This document shows positions 1-13,800 of a DNA stretch of 64,000 nt, piece after piece. How positions within the stretch are numbered: position 1 is the stretch's first letter; the number at the start of each line of letters is the position of its first letter. The DNA comes from Sporodiniella umbellata. Lineage: Eukaryota; Mucoromycota; Mucoromycetes; Mucorales; Rhizopodaceae. The stretch covers positions 1 to 64,000 of the forward strand of contig JAIXMR010000120.1 in the NCBI GenBank assembly GCA_025677835.1, given 5' to 3'. The notes under the pieces are model-generated. The model was not told the origin of the DNA and ran no database searches. It saw nothing but the letters and a program-made list of their open reading frames with translations. The translations under genes were made by a program, and so were the position numbers.

Positions 1-984
1 TCCTATTTTCTTAAACCCATATATACACGCGTTTTCCCTACATCTTTCTCTTAGGATTGGTACCGATATCCACATCAATAAGCGTATTCTTTGTTATTCT
101 CTATAGCTTTTTTTGTATATTTTGTTTTTCAAATCATGGCTCAGAGTTTTTGCAACTGTCTAGATTGTCATTTTGTTCATAAACTTGGTGATCTTTTACA
201 ATCGCTTGCTTTCCCTCTTTTTTTTTTTTTTTTTTTTTCACTTTTCAGCTTTTTTATTTTACTAAAATCGCTAACTCATCTAATGAAACATTACGCCAAT
301 TAGTTTCTTTGTTCAGGTAAAACCAAATAAAGAAGAAGAAAAAAAAAGAGAAGCTTTCTGAACCGGGGCTTAGAGCTAGTCCTTATTTAGATAATGTTTG
401 AGATTGAATACAGCTACTTTCAATAACAGACCGACCCTCACAGAATCTAGTCAGTCCCGCCTCTACGACTTGTTCGGAAGATGACCGTATATGGTAGTGG
501 TGACAGCCATGCATGTAAAGATAATCTTTTTCCTTTAGTTTCAAAATCTGCATTCAGAACAATTCGAAGAAGCTCATATAGGTGAGACGTATGACGAATC
601 CTCAGAGACCTTGGACGATTGGCTGTTGAGCATAATGAAAGTAACTACAGTCTAAAAGTGATAGTCCCGACTAGGATACTACAGGAAAGCGAAAAAACGT
701 ATGAAAAAATGAAAAAAGTTCCCCTTTTCTTTTCTTTTCATCTTGTTAAGCCTGAACATATACCTACACAACTTTGACAATGAATCCGCCTCCAATACCC
801 AAACTAAAGTGAAGATGCCAGTATGCAATGGAGTTGTTGTACTCAATAGCGAAGGTAAATTAAATTAATAGGACTCAAAAACAAGACGACCCTAACATTA
901 TTTGAAATGTAAAGGCCTCTCTATACTATTCTCAAAGCTCGTGCTACAACCTTCCTCTATGTCCGTTGTGTTACTTACCGTGGT

Positions 985-1094
985 CCTTTGGCACACCACT
1001 GTCTATCCTTTGGCACACTACTGTCTATCCTTTGGCACACCACTGTCTATCCTTTTGTACACTACTGTCTATCCTTTTGTACACTACTGTTTAC
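985..1094. repeat. 22-bp minisatellite, five copies
   Basis: Five head-to-tail copies of a 22-bp unit that begins CCTTTGGCACA and ends CTGTCTAT start at 985, 1007, 1029, 1051 and 1073. The first three copies carry TTGGCAC; the last two carry TTTGTAC, and the final copy ends in TTTAC. The ordered divergence suggests growth by slippage or unequal exchange from one end. The array is not inside a recognisable gene. Confidence 0.9.
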
Positions 1095-3550
1095 GATTGT
1101 GACGTATGACTCTATGTCTACTCCCAGCAATTAAGATCCAGCCGGTCTGTAGTGTCCTTATTACAAACTCAGATGTAACAAGCCTAAATAAGCTTTTTTG
1201 AACAGAAGCTCAAGGATAAGTGTTGGTAAATAATAGTCTCAGCCTTCGACTTTCGGAAGAGAGACTTATTAAGGAAACATTTTTTTGTATACAATTAACA
1301 TTAGTATATTGTCTTTCAACAAGTCACCACTATTGCCCTCTATGAACTTTTATCTTTTAGTCAGTGAATGTATCTATAGGTAAGCTCAATTAATAAGCTT
1401 GAACACGTTTTAAATGCTGAAGCTATATTTATAGAACGATATGTAAATGATTTACAGTTTTGTACCTTTTCCTGTTAATTTGTACATAGCAAGACTATTT
1501 TCAATCGTGGATTATACTAATAGAATTCACCGCGCTGAATAAGATTACATGCTGATATGCTGTGTAGTATCTTTGTGATTCTACAAGATTTTGATTGATT
1601 ATAATCATGGCTTGTGCGTACATAACTTAGTATGTTTGTTTATTTTGTCTTGTAAGTCGCTTTTTATGTGTTAAGCTTTCTTTTGTGTTCTATACTTAAT
1701 ACTGCTACGCGCCTTGCTGTAAAAACGCTTATGTAGGTATTATTATACATTTCTTTGCAACTGTAAGCTCTTGTAAAAATCATATGCAACTAAGAGTAAA
1801 ACTAAGCGTATTATCTAATGAGACACTTGATAATTGCAAGCCAGTAGTGTATTTCTCTGTATACTTAAATACACAAGAAATAGCCAACCTTTGGTGTTTT
1901 ACTATCTGAATTGGCAATCTTTCTATGGCATTAAATGTAAGCTTTATTGATCAGCTTTTTTTTTTTTTTTTCAATTTTGGTTTAAAAAAAAAATTGCCAA
2001 ATGCTTTGAAAGCTTTGAATATCAAAACCAAAGTAACTGATTATTTTTTTAACCCTTATTTCTTAACATGTAGAATTCTAACATAACATCTTGTTTTTAT
2101 TATACTATGTTTCAAGTACAGTGAGATTGAATCTTATAAGCTTATAACAAAGAAACAGCACTACTATTTAATAAGATACACGATCTTTATTCTAGTAAAA
2201 ACAAAGAAAAAAATTATAAGAGCAAATATAGATACATGTTGTTGAAAATATACTCTCATTTTAAGTAATTCTTTGTAAAAAAAAAAATCAACTAATATCT
2301 TTTTTTATACTACTTTTTATTGCTATTTCTCTTTCTTTCTTTTTACAACTCAAAGACCCAACTATACAGCTAAAGCTAAATGTAGGTAAATTTTTAAATA
2401 TACAAATGGCTTTGTTAATGATTTTGGTTTTGTAGTATGATGATAGTAAAGTATAAAGCAAAATCATCATTAATAATAGTAAGTTGCCAATAAAAAAGCA
2501 GAGTATACTTTGAAGTTGACAGCTATTAGTAGGCCTATACGCCGATTAAAATTAGCATAAATGTATGGTCATGTACAACTTGCTGATCTGTCTTTTTTAA
2601 GAGTAGTTGCTTCCAAATTGAACCTGATGGTCGATGAAAAAAAAAAATATTGACTGACAATTTTTATATGCTATTGATCAGATAGGATAGACAAAAAATC
2701 ACTACTGTAAGTAAGCAAATCAAAAAAATAGTACTAGCAGCTGCCTTTCAAAAAAAAAAAAAAAAAAAAGCAATTTATCAGCTTGTGTAAAACCAAGGTA
2801 CAAGGCAAAAAAAGGCGTTTTTTTTTTTTCTTTTACTTGAAACTCTTCAATTACCAATAGTATGGCTTCGTTGTTAATTTGCGCTTTTTGCTTTGATACG
2901 GATAGTTTTCCGATTACTAACGACAAAAAAAGTCTGTATTTTTGCTTTGTACGCCTTTATTTTTAGATGGGTTTACGGCTGAAAAATATAAGTTTCTGAG
3001 ACACAAACATGAGGCACAAAAGATACACAGGTTACTTTTGTTAGCATGCTTTTCAATTTGCTGCTCTTTTTTTTAGTTTAGGTTTTTTTTTTTAATTTTT
3101 TTTTTTTCACTGTACTCCATGAGTTTTAAAGTTCATGCGCGGTCGTTTTGGGAAAAGCTGATAGCCAAAGAACGTCATGTTTTTGTCAAAAAGTCTGCAA
3201 CACACTCCTATGGGCGAGGATTAACTTTCATAAACGTCTTACTAGCTCCTGCTTACTTTTCTTTTTTTTTTTTAATTGAAGAAAACAGGTGTTAGGAGAA
3301 ACCAACACTGCAAAATCGGTCGCTTTTTGCAAAAGTGGCTTTAAACTCTGTTTTTTTTCAGGAGAAGATCTATTTTATCGTTGTTTATAATTCATAGAAC
3401 AGTCTAGCCTTTTTTTTTTGGGGCAGATAATCTCACTTTCACGCGATTTTATATATAAAAAAGTATAAAACTAGGGTTTTTTGCTTTGTTTTTTTTTTTT
3501 TTTTTCATCTTATTTTCTCTTTGCTTGATTTTGGTCTACTGCTATGGTTT

Positions 3551-3668
3551 ACGAGGTAAGTGGAGGTGGGGAGTAGTGGGGAGTGGTGGGGTGAGCGGGG
3601 TGGGGGTTGGTGAGGGTCGGTGGGGAGTGGGAGGGGAGTGGGAGGGGTGGGAGGGGGGGGGGGGTGAG
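3551..3668 (+). repeat. G-rich purine tract (quadruplex-prone)
   Basis: About 115 bases on the plus strand are almost only G with scattered A and T, with more than ten runs of three or more G (GGGGAGT, GGGGTG, GTGGGAGGGG) ending in a run of about twelve G. It sits in otherwise AT-rich DNA, just after T-runs. Runs this dense fulfil the G3+N1-7 quadruplex pattern several times over. No coding role is apparent. Confidence 0.85.
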
Positions 3669-5788
3669 GCCAGATGAACTTCCACCTCCTCGTGGTTGGC
3701 CTTGGTAATCATAGCTTTTTTTTTTTTTTGACTATGAGCTAAGAGAAGTTCCTTTTAAAAACAAAACTTTTTAAATAAAAACCATCTTTTTTAAATCATA
3801 AAAACTGTCTTGTTTATCCTATCCTTTTCTAATGTTACAAAGTTTTTTGCAGCTTTTAATAAACGTTTTTCTTTTCGTTTCAATAAAAAGAATACTCAAA
3901 GTTATAAAAAATCAGATCTGGATTCTTTTTTTTTTCAAAGCATGTTGACAATTGTCAAAGGAATCTCAGACATCTCTAAGACCCTCAGTAACACAAAGGG
4001 GTGCTTGGGCAGTGGCTGTCTAGTTTATATTCAAACACAGTCGCCAGAAGTCCGTCTTTTGAACGGCATGCACCCTTTTTTTTTAAAAAAAAAACCACCT
4101 TTTAAAGCCTATTGTCATAACAACAAACAGCACAACATTTGAAAGTCTTTGTTGGCAAATGTTAGACTTGCCAAGAAGCACGGCCCAATAAAGTTTAGAA
4201 AGCAATAAACGAACACGCCACATTTTGTACAGGCTCACCATTAGCCGCATTGACTTTCTTTGAGACTACAACTTGTGCCATCAGTGATACTTTTGCTTCG
4301 TCCTACTCTAACTTCAAGGCTTTTTGATGAAAAAAGACAAAAGTAGAGATGCGAATCGCAAAGCTTTAGCAGTGCCCCTTTTTTTTATACTCTCAACATT
4401 CAGTGTAGAAATGTAGGTGTTAAAATGATAACTCGGTAATGAGGGAAAAGTATGTATTGGAACTTTCATCTGTAGATTACTAGTGCTTAAACACGTCTCT
4501 TTTTATATGGTACTTTTCGTGTTACCTTTAGGACTGATGATTGTCTACGAAGGCAAAGCCGTTTATTTTCGAAAAAATTCTATAATATTTGTTAGCAGTT
4601 GAGAATTAGAAATCTAGATTTGTAGCGACAACTCACTCTATAACTCAAGAAGACAATAAATATCAAACAAAGGTTCCCTTAACAATGATCGAAACATCCA
4701 GCTGTTCCTACACACAATTTAATTATTGACAATAACCGGATCGAACTTTATGCTCAAAAAGTTGTAAACTACAAAAGTCAACCATGTACTACTCTATGAC
4801 TTGTTTTTAGAAAAAAAAAAGAGTTAATGGGGGTCGCTTGGAAAAAGGAAATAGAATATTGAAACTTGCATTTATTTTAAGGCGTGGTAAGCCTCTCAGC
4901 ACAATGGTGAATCTGCAAAATTTTCCTTGTACAAATACAAACAAAGCTATAGTCTCGAGAGATAGATGGCTGATAGCCGACTACTTTGTTGTCGCTTGGG
5001 TTATCTATCGAATTTGGAAGCGACCTTTTGTGGTAATCCCGGTAGCGACCAACGTTTTAGACACAAAAATGAAGTAGAGCCTTCTTCTAAATCCTATTTG
5101 AAAGAAGTGTAGAAAATGGCGCCATGTATATACAATGTTTCGTTTAGCGTTTTGTAGTGAATCATCTTACCTAATAAGTTTAAGATTCTAGGTCCTCTTT
5201 CTTTCAGGAACAGCTCCGATCTGACTGTGTAGTGTTTTGCTCAGTATACTCTTAGATCTTATTTCTCGGGCTGTTTAAATATTGGCTTTTTTACTTCAGC
5301 TTATATATATCAAAAAAATATAAGTGTTATCACCATTCTCTCTAAACACACTGGTTCCACTTATAAAATTTCGCCCGAAAATTACCCATGCTTTCCAGTA
5401 TAGTATTGATACAGAGTATTTGCTTTATTGCTTATGCGTACTAGGTATACTATGAAAAACAAAGAAATCCCAAAGCGACAAGTGCTTTTTTTTCTTAAGG
5501 TTTAACTATCATACTTAAAATTTATAAGATAAACTGATCGAGCAGTCCCCTCTTTTTTTTGAACAAGAGTTGCACCAATACTCATGCTACTTATTTTTAA
5601 TGCTATTTTGATACCATTTTTAAACCTAATAAAGAGAGAATACTAGTATTGCTACTTCTGTTTTAAGATAGTTTGTACCGGTAATTTTTTTTTTTTTTTG
5701 GTTGGCGAAGTTAGTCCTCATTTTGGCAGTCACTCGCTATAATGTCCTGTCAAAAGTAAAATCCTTTGCTTTAAATTTTACGATTGAA

Positions 5789-6900
5789 ATGTTAAAGCTA
5801 AGCACTTCATTTAGTCGCAATTTCTCAACGTCCTGTCAGATTCTGAACAAATACCCTAAAAGATCGCCTAAAGTTACTTTTGATTACCTGTACGGGCTTT
5901 CAAGTGTTGCAGCAGCGTTACATTCAAAAAAGAGAGAGATAAAGCGTCTTTTTATTCAATTGTCTACTGAAAAAAAGACAAGTAAAAAAAAAGATCAAAG
6001 TTTGATAGATGGTATAGAAAATTCTGCCAAAGAGATGAATGTTAGCATCAGTTATGCAGACAAAGGACAGCTTAACAACTTGTCATTAGACAAGCCTCAC
6101 CAAGTATGCATCTACTATTACTTTGTATGGAGGTTGTTATAACAGTATAAAAATAGGGAGTTGTGCTGAGAGTAACACCTAAAGATATGACTGGTATTGA
6201 TTTTTTGTCTTCGTTCACTGAAAATGGAGAATATGAGGCACGTCAAAAGCTGAATAAGAAAGAGCTTAAAACAGTAGCTGAGTTTAGCTTCAAGTCTCAA
6301 CACAATACTCGTTTCCCGTTATGGGTCGCATTAGATGAAGTACAAGACCCTCAGGTAATGCTGAAAACATAAAGCATACGTCAAATATATAACTTTTTAT
6401 GCTCATGCTTTAGAACTTTGGATCAATATTGAGATCAGCTCACTTTTTTGGTGCAGACGGTGTATGCGTATGTGAAAAGAACAGCGCCCCACTAAGCCCT
6501 GCAGTTTCTAAAGTAAGCTCTGGTGCCATGGAAGTAATGGATGTCTTTTCTACAAAAAACCTGATGCATTTTCTTGATGTAAAGCTATAGTTGCTTTTAA
6601 ATGTAAGATACTCTAACACGTTTTTAGGAATCACACAAAAATGGGTGGGATATCATTGGAGCTTCTACTGAAAGCGAAGCTGAGTCCTCACTTACAATGG
6701 CACAAACCAGTACAAAACCCACTATTCTGGTTTTAGGAAATGAGGGAGCTGGGCTGCGTACAAACATCAAAAAATCCTGTAACCGTTTTGTTCGCATCCC
6801 CGGAAATATGGGCGGAGAATTTCATGGTTCTGTAGACAGTTTAAATGTTGGAGTTGCTGCTGGTATTTTGATGTATTCTTTTTACAATAAAACCACGTAA
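5789..6900 (+). CDS. MRM1: Mitochondrial 21S rRNA 2'-O-ribose methyltransferase (SpoU family)
   Basis: Four exons by my reading: 5789-6103, 6157-6354, 6414-6578 and 6628-6900, giving 316 aa. Family knowledge: MRM1 methylates the 2'-OH of a guanosine in the mitochondrial large rRNA using SAM. The C-terminal exon carries the SpoU/TrmD-fold knot motifs: LVLGNEGAGLR (motif 1), VRIPGNMGG (motif 2) and SLNVGVAAGILMY (motif 3). The N-terminus is basic and Ser-rich (MLKLSTSFSRNFSTS), a plausible mitochondrial targeting peptide, and is followed by the substrate-binding region (DYLYGLSSVAAAL...KKREIKRLFIQ). I chose the ATG at 5789 because the frame is open upstream but holds no conserved sequence. All introns are 49-59 bp and GT-AG. 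MRM1 is preferred over other SpoU enzymes because of the presequence and motif wording. Confidence 0.85.
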
Positions 6901-7047
6901 TAGCAGCCCATATTGAAAGAAAGTTAGCGAAATCCAAAGCAAAAATATATGAAGGAGTATTTTGAGAGCATATTTGTATTTATAATGTTTATATGTGTGG
7001 ATGTGTTCGATAAATGCTAATTTTTTGTCATAAACAAGTATGCTATA

Positions 7048-10000
7048 CTATTTGTTTCGTTCAGTAGATCCAGTGGGTTTTAAAGGAACTCTTGCAGCTA
7101 TAGCTTCGTCAACAATATCCAAACTTCGGACGCTTCGGTAGTCCGCTAAAGTAGATACGACCGATATTCTATTTTTCCATTTATCAAAGTGTTTTTGTTT
7201 ATAGCTCATCTCTTCTTCGTCGACTAGCACTTCTTCCATCATCCAGTCTTGTGGGTTTTGATTGTTTGTGCCATTTTCAGAATCAATCATACTCATTTCT
7301 CGCTGCTCTTGATACTTCACAAATCCTATTTCGTTATAATTTGTTGCATGTCTAACTAAAACAACAGCAGCCAGTTCTTTACAAAATTCTTGTAGAACTA
7401 TATATGAGTTGACGAAGTTAGACAGTTTTGCAAATGGGTTAGTCATAGTGACAGGTGTTGCATTAACCCTTTGACTGTTTTGGAAGAACGACGAAGAGGG
7501 AGAAATTGGAGATCCTAGGCCACTGCCGGTGCTCGTATCTCTATTAATCCTTAGCGGCAGCAAACCAGCTGATTTTGTGGGTGAAGGTACTGTTGGACTA
7601 CGTGGAGATGATGGTAAAAGTGTTGAGCTAGAGCCCTTACTAAATGTAAGTTTAGAAGCGTTAACTGCCTGCTTGCTGTCGTTACTGTTTAGTGTTGATA
7701 AACTACTCTGTTTTCTTAGTGTTCCTGTATGACGATCACTGTGATAAACTGAATTGCTCTGAGAGTCACTGGAGCCAGCTGCCATGCCACGTTTTTTAGC
7801 TATTGATATGCGAGTTTCAAAATTAGGAACTAATTGTGCCCGTTTCAACGCTTCAAATGTGATCTATGGTTGACCGGTTATATTTTACTATAAGATAGAA
7901 GCACAAAAGCTATATCTACCTGCTCTAAAAGTGCATATAAACTTTTCCTATTCACTTTTGTGCTTGGCACTGTCCAAACACCTCCATACATCGTTCCGTC
8001 GTCACTTATATGAATAGATCTCCAGTCGCAAATTACACCATCCATTCTTTTATCAACTACACCTGCAAGTTTTTGTAAAATGCTGGTAACTAGTAGGTTT
8101 TGCTCAACAGGAAGTTCAAACATCCTACAAAACTGTGCAAATATTCGGCTCAAAAAAAGTCCCTCGTACGACTCTGCTATTTTGTTTTTGACAATTGTGT
8201 TTGTCATTGTGCTTGATATGCTCATCTGATCTACCGTAGTACTACTCATAAGCATCATACTTTTTGGTCTTAGCGGTCGGCCCTTCTGATCCTCTACTTC
8301 TCGTTCTATATCCCTTTTGCTTTTAACAGGTGGATATGTCGTCTTCCAAAAATTCTTTGCAAGTAATGCGTAGCGAAAACGCTCCTGAGCTTCGTGAAAA
8401 TAGTCATCGTAGCTGTTTCCCGGTACAAGAGCGTACGGTACTTTGCCATTTTTACTATTTTCCTGTCTACAAACATTCGATGTATATGAATCTAGCTGTG
8501 TTATGTTGGATGGTAGTGGTGACTTTATCCTTTCAAGCTCGTCCTCCAAAGGCAAAAGAGATAACAATCTATTTTGCATATATATAAATTAATAAGGTCC
8601 AAAGTAGATACTTTGTATTATTTACCGCTCTACAAGCCATCGCACTTTTTCATTTTTACTATCCTTCTCTTCTGTTCCGTTCTCGTTGCTTGCACTATTT
8701 TCTGGAATTTGTTGCTCTTCAGTTACTGTATCACTACTGAACTCATCTACAGTCTTAGACCCAAGCGATAATGTATCTACAGAGTCTTCTGACTCATAAG
8801 TAATATACTCTCCATCTGGGGAAATGTCGAGGTAGTTTCTAAGGACCAAATTGTATATAGCAAATTGATTGTAAGTTTCAAGGATAGTATCAAACAGCCT
8901 TAAGGAAGAGAGCGCCAGCTCTTGCTTTTCAGCATCAATACGATTAATAAGTAACAATCTTAATGTCATTTCTTCGTCTCCATTTATAGAAAAAGGATCG
9001 TCAGCTTCCTTTGGAGTATGCAATGTTGTATCGTTTCCCAACTTTGTTTCGTCGTCAGTGGCTTGAGATGAAGCGTCATCAAGGTCCTCATCAACAAAGT
9101 CGCTAGTAAATGTATTCAATTTGGTCTCCCTTTCCATATCTTTACCAACGCCTCCTTCTTCACTAATCAGTACAACTAGAAATACATGTATTAATCTTTG
9201 ATCTGTTAAACAGCGAATCATTTCAGTTGTGTAAGCTGTTGCTGCAGTAGCCGTTTCTGCATAGGGCGAGCTCAAAGCAGTACAAACAACTGGATGCCAA
9301 AACATAGTAGTCAGTTGTGCCATTAAAGCTGTCATTAGTCTTTTTTCGGCAACTCTAGCTATGTCATTCAAGTATTCCCAAAAGTTGTAAAACTCCTCTG
9401 CAATCATCTCCTTGTCAATTGCAGATACTATCATGCGTACAAAGTTGCTATCAAACGGACTACGTTTTCTGCGTTTTCTTTTAAAGCTATTCTGAGCATT
9501 GACTGTAATAATCAAACTATTGTTGGTGATCATTGCTGGAACAGAGAAACGTACAGGACGTCTAGGTGGCTTTGTTGGAATTACTCGATTGTTTTCGGAT
9601 ATAGTAAATGCCCCTTTATTTTTTGATAAGTTTGCAAAGTACAGTGATAACCTTTCAGCCTACATAAATTTTAGAAAAATGATATAAATTCGTACATACT
9701 ATAACCTTACTATCACTTCACACAAACCAGAGTATTCTACTATATAACAAACATACTCAGGATCGTTGTCTAGCAGTCGAAGAGCAAACAATATAGCTTC
9801 TCGCGCAATTTCTCCTGTTTCTCCAGGAACATTCATATAATCGATTAGGTATGTAAACATGTCGAAACGAGGCTGTTTAAAGGCATGAGTATAAACGCTT
9901 CATCTTTTCTTTTTGCTGATTTACAAGTTCAAGACAAACAATACTTACTGTAAGAAACATTCCCCAAGATATTTTATCTTCTACGCTCTCTCTGCGTTTA

Positions 10001-10809
10001 TGAAACGATTTTCCATCTTTCGAGCTCCTCCAAACACTTTCACCCAGCCCTCGACACCAGCCCCTTTCAAAAAATAAATCCATTAGAGCAGCGTTTGTGC
10101 CTTTGAAGTGAGAGAACACACCATGTATTAACTTGACAAGTTCCAATGAGAGTTCTGATATAGCGGCTACTCTTTCTTCAGAGCAGGCCTCTGGATCTGA
10201 GGTGACTTGTTCGTAATGATGAGTAATGAGTCTATGACAGGATGTAATCAGCTTTTGTAAGGGGACATGAACTGCTCTCTCTGGTAATAGCTGTGCCTCT
10301 ACATTTGCAACTAAGCTATAAAAAAATCGTAGACAATGAATGCGCATGCCATAAGGTGTCTAAAAATAAAGTGGCGTTGTTATTATTGTGATTTAGATAA
10401 ACGATATAGTCTTCACTACATCGACTTTAGCAAACTCCACCAGCTCCTCAAGAACGCGCCTTTCGAGTAAGTATTCAAGACACGGCCCTGCTTCTAAACT
10501 TCCACTGGGTCTTTGGTATTCAACCTCCTCTGCTTGGATTAGCTTTATAACATTTTGTAGACTACTGGGAATTGGCGTGAGGTCTACTGCATCTCGTAAA
10601 GGGTCTACAAACCGATATAAGACACTTGGATATTCTCTCTACTTTTTGTTTGCTTTTTTTTGTTCTAAAATAAAAAGCCTCTATATACTGAACATACCGC
10701 GAGCTGTCTCGTAATATTTTTGTATGTTGGTCCATGCTTCAGCAAGAAGCTCAAGTTTAGTTTTCGAATTGTTTCTTCCTGCAAGAAGTTTTGAAAGAAA
10801 CATAGACAT
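7048..10809 (-). CDS. FHIP / FAM160-like subunit of the FTS-Hook-FHIP complex
   Basis: Seven exons join in frame to 1132 aa: 10809-10698, 10634-10420, 10359-9949, 9872-9711, 9659-8626, 8568-7920 and 7863-7048. Family knowledge: FHIP proteins (RAI16/FAM160 family; FhipA in Aspergillus) bind Hook and FTS and help dynein carry early endosomes. Matching blocks are an N-terminal W..I..YYE helix, TPYGMRIHCLRFFYSLV, a GETGEIAREAILFALRL...YIVEYSGLCEVI block, LRLFDTILETYNQFAIYNLVLRN, a C-terminal FCRMFELPVEQNLLV...SLYALLEQ segment and an FVNSYIVLQEFCKELAAVV helix. Acidic low-complexity and Ser-rich linkers separate the helical blocks. The first intron has an unusual stretch of overlapping AG acceptors (tagagag); I used the last one because it keeps the frame. 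Assignment rests on block similarity only. Confidence 0.8.
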
Positions 10810-13800
10810 TTTCTTCCTACAGCAAGATAAAGACTAAATAAAAAAATAAAAAAAATAAAAGGAGCACAAAACAAATAAACCTTGAGATATGGATAAAACC
10901 AAAAAATTGTATCACAGACTTTATTGTTTATACATTCGGTGCTGCATTAAAAATTATAGGCAACTATAGTTAGATTTGGGTAAGTTTTTGGAACCATGAA
11001 ACCTTACTATAGCACTTTAAGGGAAAACCTACACAGCTCGTTTTCATTTCACAGAACTCAACGTTGGCAAAGAAAGCAAACAGTTCGGAATCATGAGAAG
11101 GTAAGCAAAAGCGTTTTCAACGAGGTACCAAATAAAGGACTAGCGCTTTAACTATACAAGGCCATCATACAATTAAACAGCCAGACAATGAATTTTCACT
11201 GTCTGTTGCCTGGCCCCGGTGTCTTTACTTCCAAAGTTCATTTTCACCGCCGACTACAATTTGGTTTTCTAAAAACCCAAAGGGATGAATTAAAGTCCAT
11301 AAATTGAGCTTATATATACATATTTATTTTTAACGTTAGTACTTCCACTCATAATTTGGCAATTTCCTGTAAATTCTTCCCGCCTTTATGAAAAAAGATA
11401 AATTAATCTTTGATCAGATTCTTGAAAACTATTTAACCGGATCCTTGAAATAGACTGACCGATTTCTGCCAAATAATAAAGTTTCTTTATTCAAGATATA
11501 TTTTTTGGACTGGCATGAAAAGCGAGCGCTTCTTTTCCAGATTCATCAATAATATTTCATTTGTCAGCTTTGTATATAAAATTCATTTAAAATTATGAGC
11601 AAGCAGTATAGAAATTAGGTCAATACATTTTCAAAAATTAGGTTAAATAACCTTCAAACAACCGGTCAAAAACTAGTCTAAATTTTTCAAAAAATTGGTA
11701 AATTGAGAGTAAAAGCACTGTGTTATTGGTGTGTGTACGCGTGCTCTATCTTTTAGTAGGTACTATTCATTGTTTTTTTACGCGTCTAAAGATGTATCCT
11801 TATGAGAATATCTGGATAAGATATGTGGATCACTGCAATGACTACTCTGGATACCCAACAAAGATTGCATTCGTTCCCTGTAATGTATTTTAATACTTCA
11901 TATACTTGTATTTACACAACATCATTATTAAACCCCCCATAGCCACCTATTCTTGTATAGTGGACGTTTTCTATAAAACTATATTTGTTTAATATTCCAT
12001 ATGGCTCTTTGTTTTTTAAATCGTTTGGGAGTGGCTACTTCCACATTATGTTTGCAATATCCTCTTTGCAAATTTCTTCATTTACGGTTTTTGAATATAA
12101 TACAGATTTCTGTTTTAAGAAAAAACTCTAAATCACTTCACAAACGTATATTTAGAAGTCAAAGCACTAGAAGCGTTTATTTTAGAGCCTTTTTTTTTTT
12201 TTTATAATAAAAAGCCAATACGTAACACACCAGCAATTAAAAAAAAAGGAATAGTGACACCAATACGGCCAAGATAGTGCTGTCATCATCAATTTGCTAT
12301 TCATAAGACTGACACTCTAACAACTGAGCCAAGAAAGCGCTCTTGCCATTATTATTTTTTTTTTTGGCTTCGTGCCATTCATTTTTTAGAAAGCGGCATT
12401 TCAAAGTGATAAAATTCATTGTTTTCACTGTACAGTTTCCACACTCTACAAAAATTACCATTCCTGGTGTTCAAAGTACCCAAAATATGAATCGAGATCA
12501 AGTACTACAAGAACTAGCTAGACTACTGTTAAGACTCTTTGTGAATTGGCTGAATTTTTTTTTGTTGCCCATAGTCAAATTAGTCCATCTTTCAAATAGC
12601 TAAAGAAGCCGCTGTCTTGTCACCAGTATTTCTATACTGTCTATAGACTCGAAAGGCTTTCATTAAAAACTAGAAAACAGATGCAAAGAAAATTTTCGCT
12701 TTGAGAATGTGAACAACCAATAAAACAGTTCAACTGGAAATACATCAGTGCCAATCTATTTAGTTACAAAAATATTCTGGGAAACGAAGAGGATAAAAAT
12801 GCAATAGCTTTTGCTTGATGATTGAATTCCTACACATGGGGAAGAGTCATTTTGAAATCATAACGTACTTGATGTCAGGCACTTTTGACATAGAACAAAT
12901 ATCAAGTTTTGAGCCATATTTTATGATTGTTTCACTGGGAGAATGTACATTTTTGAGTTGGCTCTATTGGTGACAAGTCATGATTAGCATTTTGATAGAT
13001 AGAAAACTCCTATACATTCTATGTATTTCAGAGTTTTACTATACATCTTTGGATTTTTTATGCTTAACCCAAAAAGAGAAAAAGCGTCAAGAATTTCTTT
13101 TTTTAGAAAATTACGATATATACTGTCTTCTCATACTTGGTACACTCATGAAGCAATACAAAGCTATTAAAGCCAGCAGGATGTAAGGGTTACACAAGAG
13201 TTGCTTGTTAGTCCAAGCCCATTTAGTGTAGGCTTATGCAAGGCAAAACAATAAGGGTTCACATTGAGCAATGTAAAGCGGCGTGGACTGATCCTACTTC
13301 CAATTCGTCTTCCAAGCTCTGATTTCAATGGAAAGAATTTTTAGTTCTAATAGGAACTTGCAAATAGTCTGGTCTCATTTTTTCTTCAAAAATGATACAA
13401 AACGGTCTGCCTTAAAAAAAAAATTTTAAGCAAAAGTTGACCAGAATTGTTCTTTTTAGATTTTTTTACAATTTTTACCAAGTAACGCTCTGACTAAACC
13501 ATAAAAGTTCTGTAAAAATCGTCTGTTTGAAAACCTTGACAACGCAGAATTTCTTCTCCAAAAATGTCATTGAGCGTTGTTTGGAAAAGAGCACAGGCTT
13601 CGAAATATTGTAAACACAGCCGAATAGAAAACACTTTCAATGGTAAGATGAAAGCCCTTACAGGAGATCAAGCATGCAGTTGCCAATCATAAAGATCAAT
13701 CAGCGCTCAAGTCAGTCTGAACTGTCGAGAAAACTTTGGTCTCTTTCGGGATCTCAAAAACAATTCAATACTCAGTTAAGGTTGTGATGGCCTATTGTGA

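Larger units (their letters stand above)
1..5788. other. Gene-poor AT-rich intergenic region
   Basis: I see no open reading frame with a recognisable domain or plausible exon chain here on either strand; the short ORFs are low complexity or run through poly-T and poly-A tracts. The stretch holds a 22-bp minisatellite and a strongly G-rich tract (listed separately), many homopolymer runs, and otherwise nothing I can name. Decayed transposons could be hidden in it. Confidence 0.6.

Noticed and set aside
2720..2926. Minus-strand ORF with a helix-turn-helix-like beginning
   Set aside because: It runs into poly-Phe encoded by a homopolymer, has no conserved motif and no flanking exons.
4826..5052. 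Possible small inverted-repeat element (GGTCGCTTGG near 4828 and TTGGAAGCGACC near 5018)
   Set aside because: The inverted match is only about ten bases with mismatches, there is no target duplication, and GTCGCTT also occurs once more in between; chance is likely.
11590..11720. Short direct repeats AAATTAGGT in AT-rich DNA
   Set aside because: Two nine-base matches in low-complexity sequence are not enough to call a repeat family.
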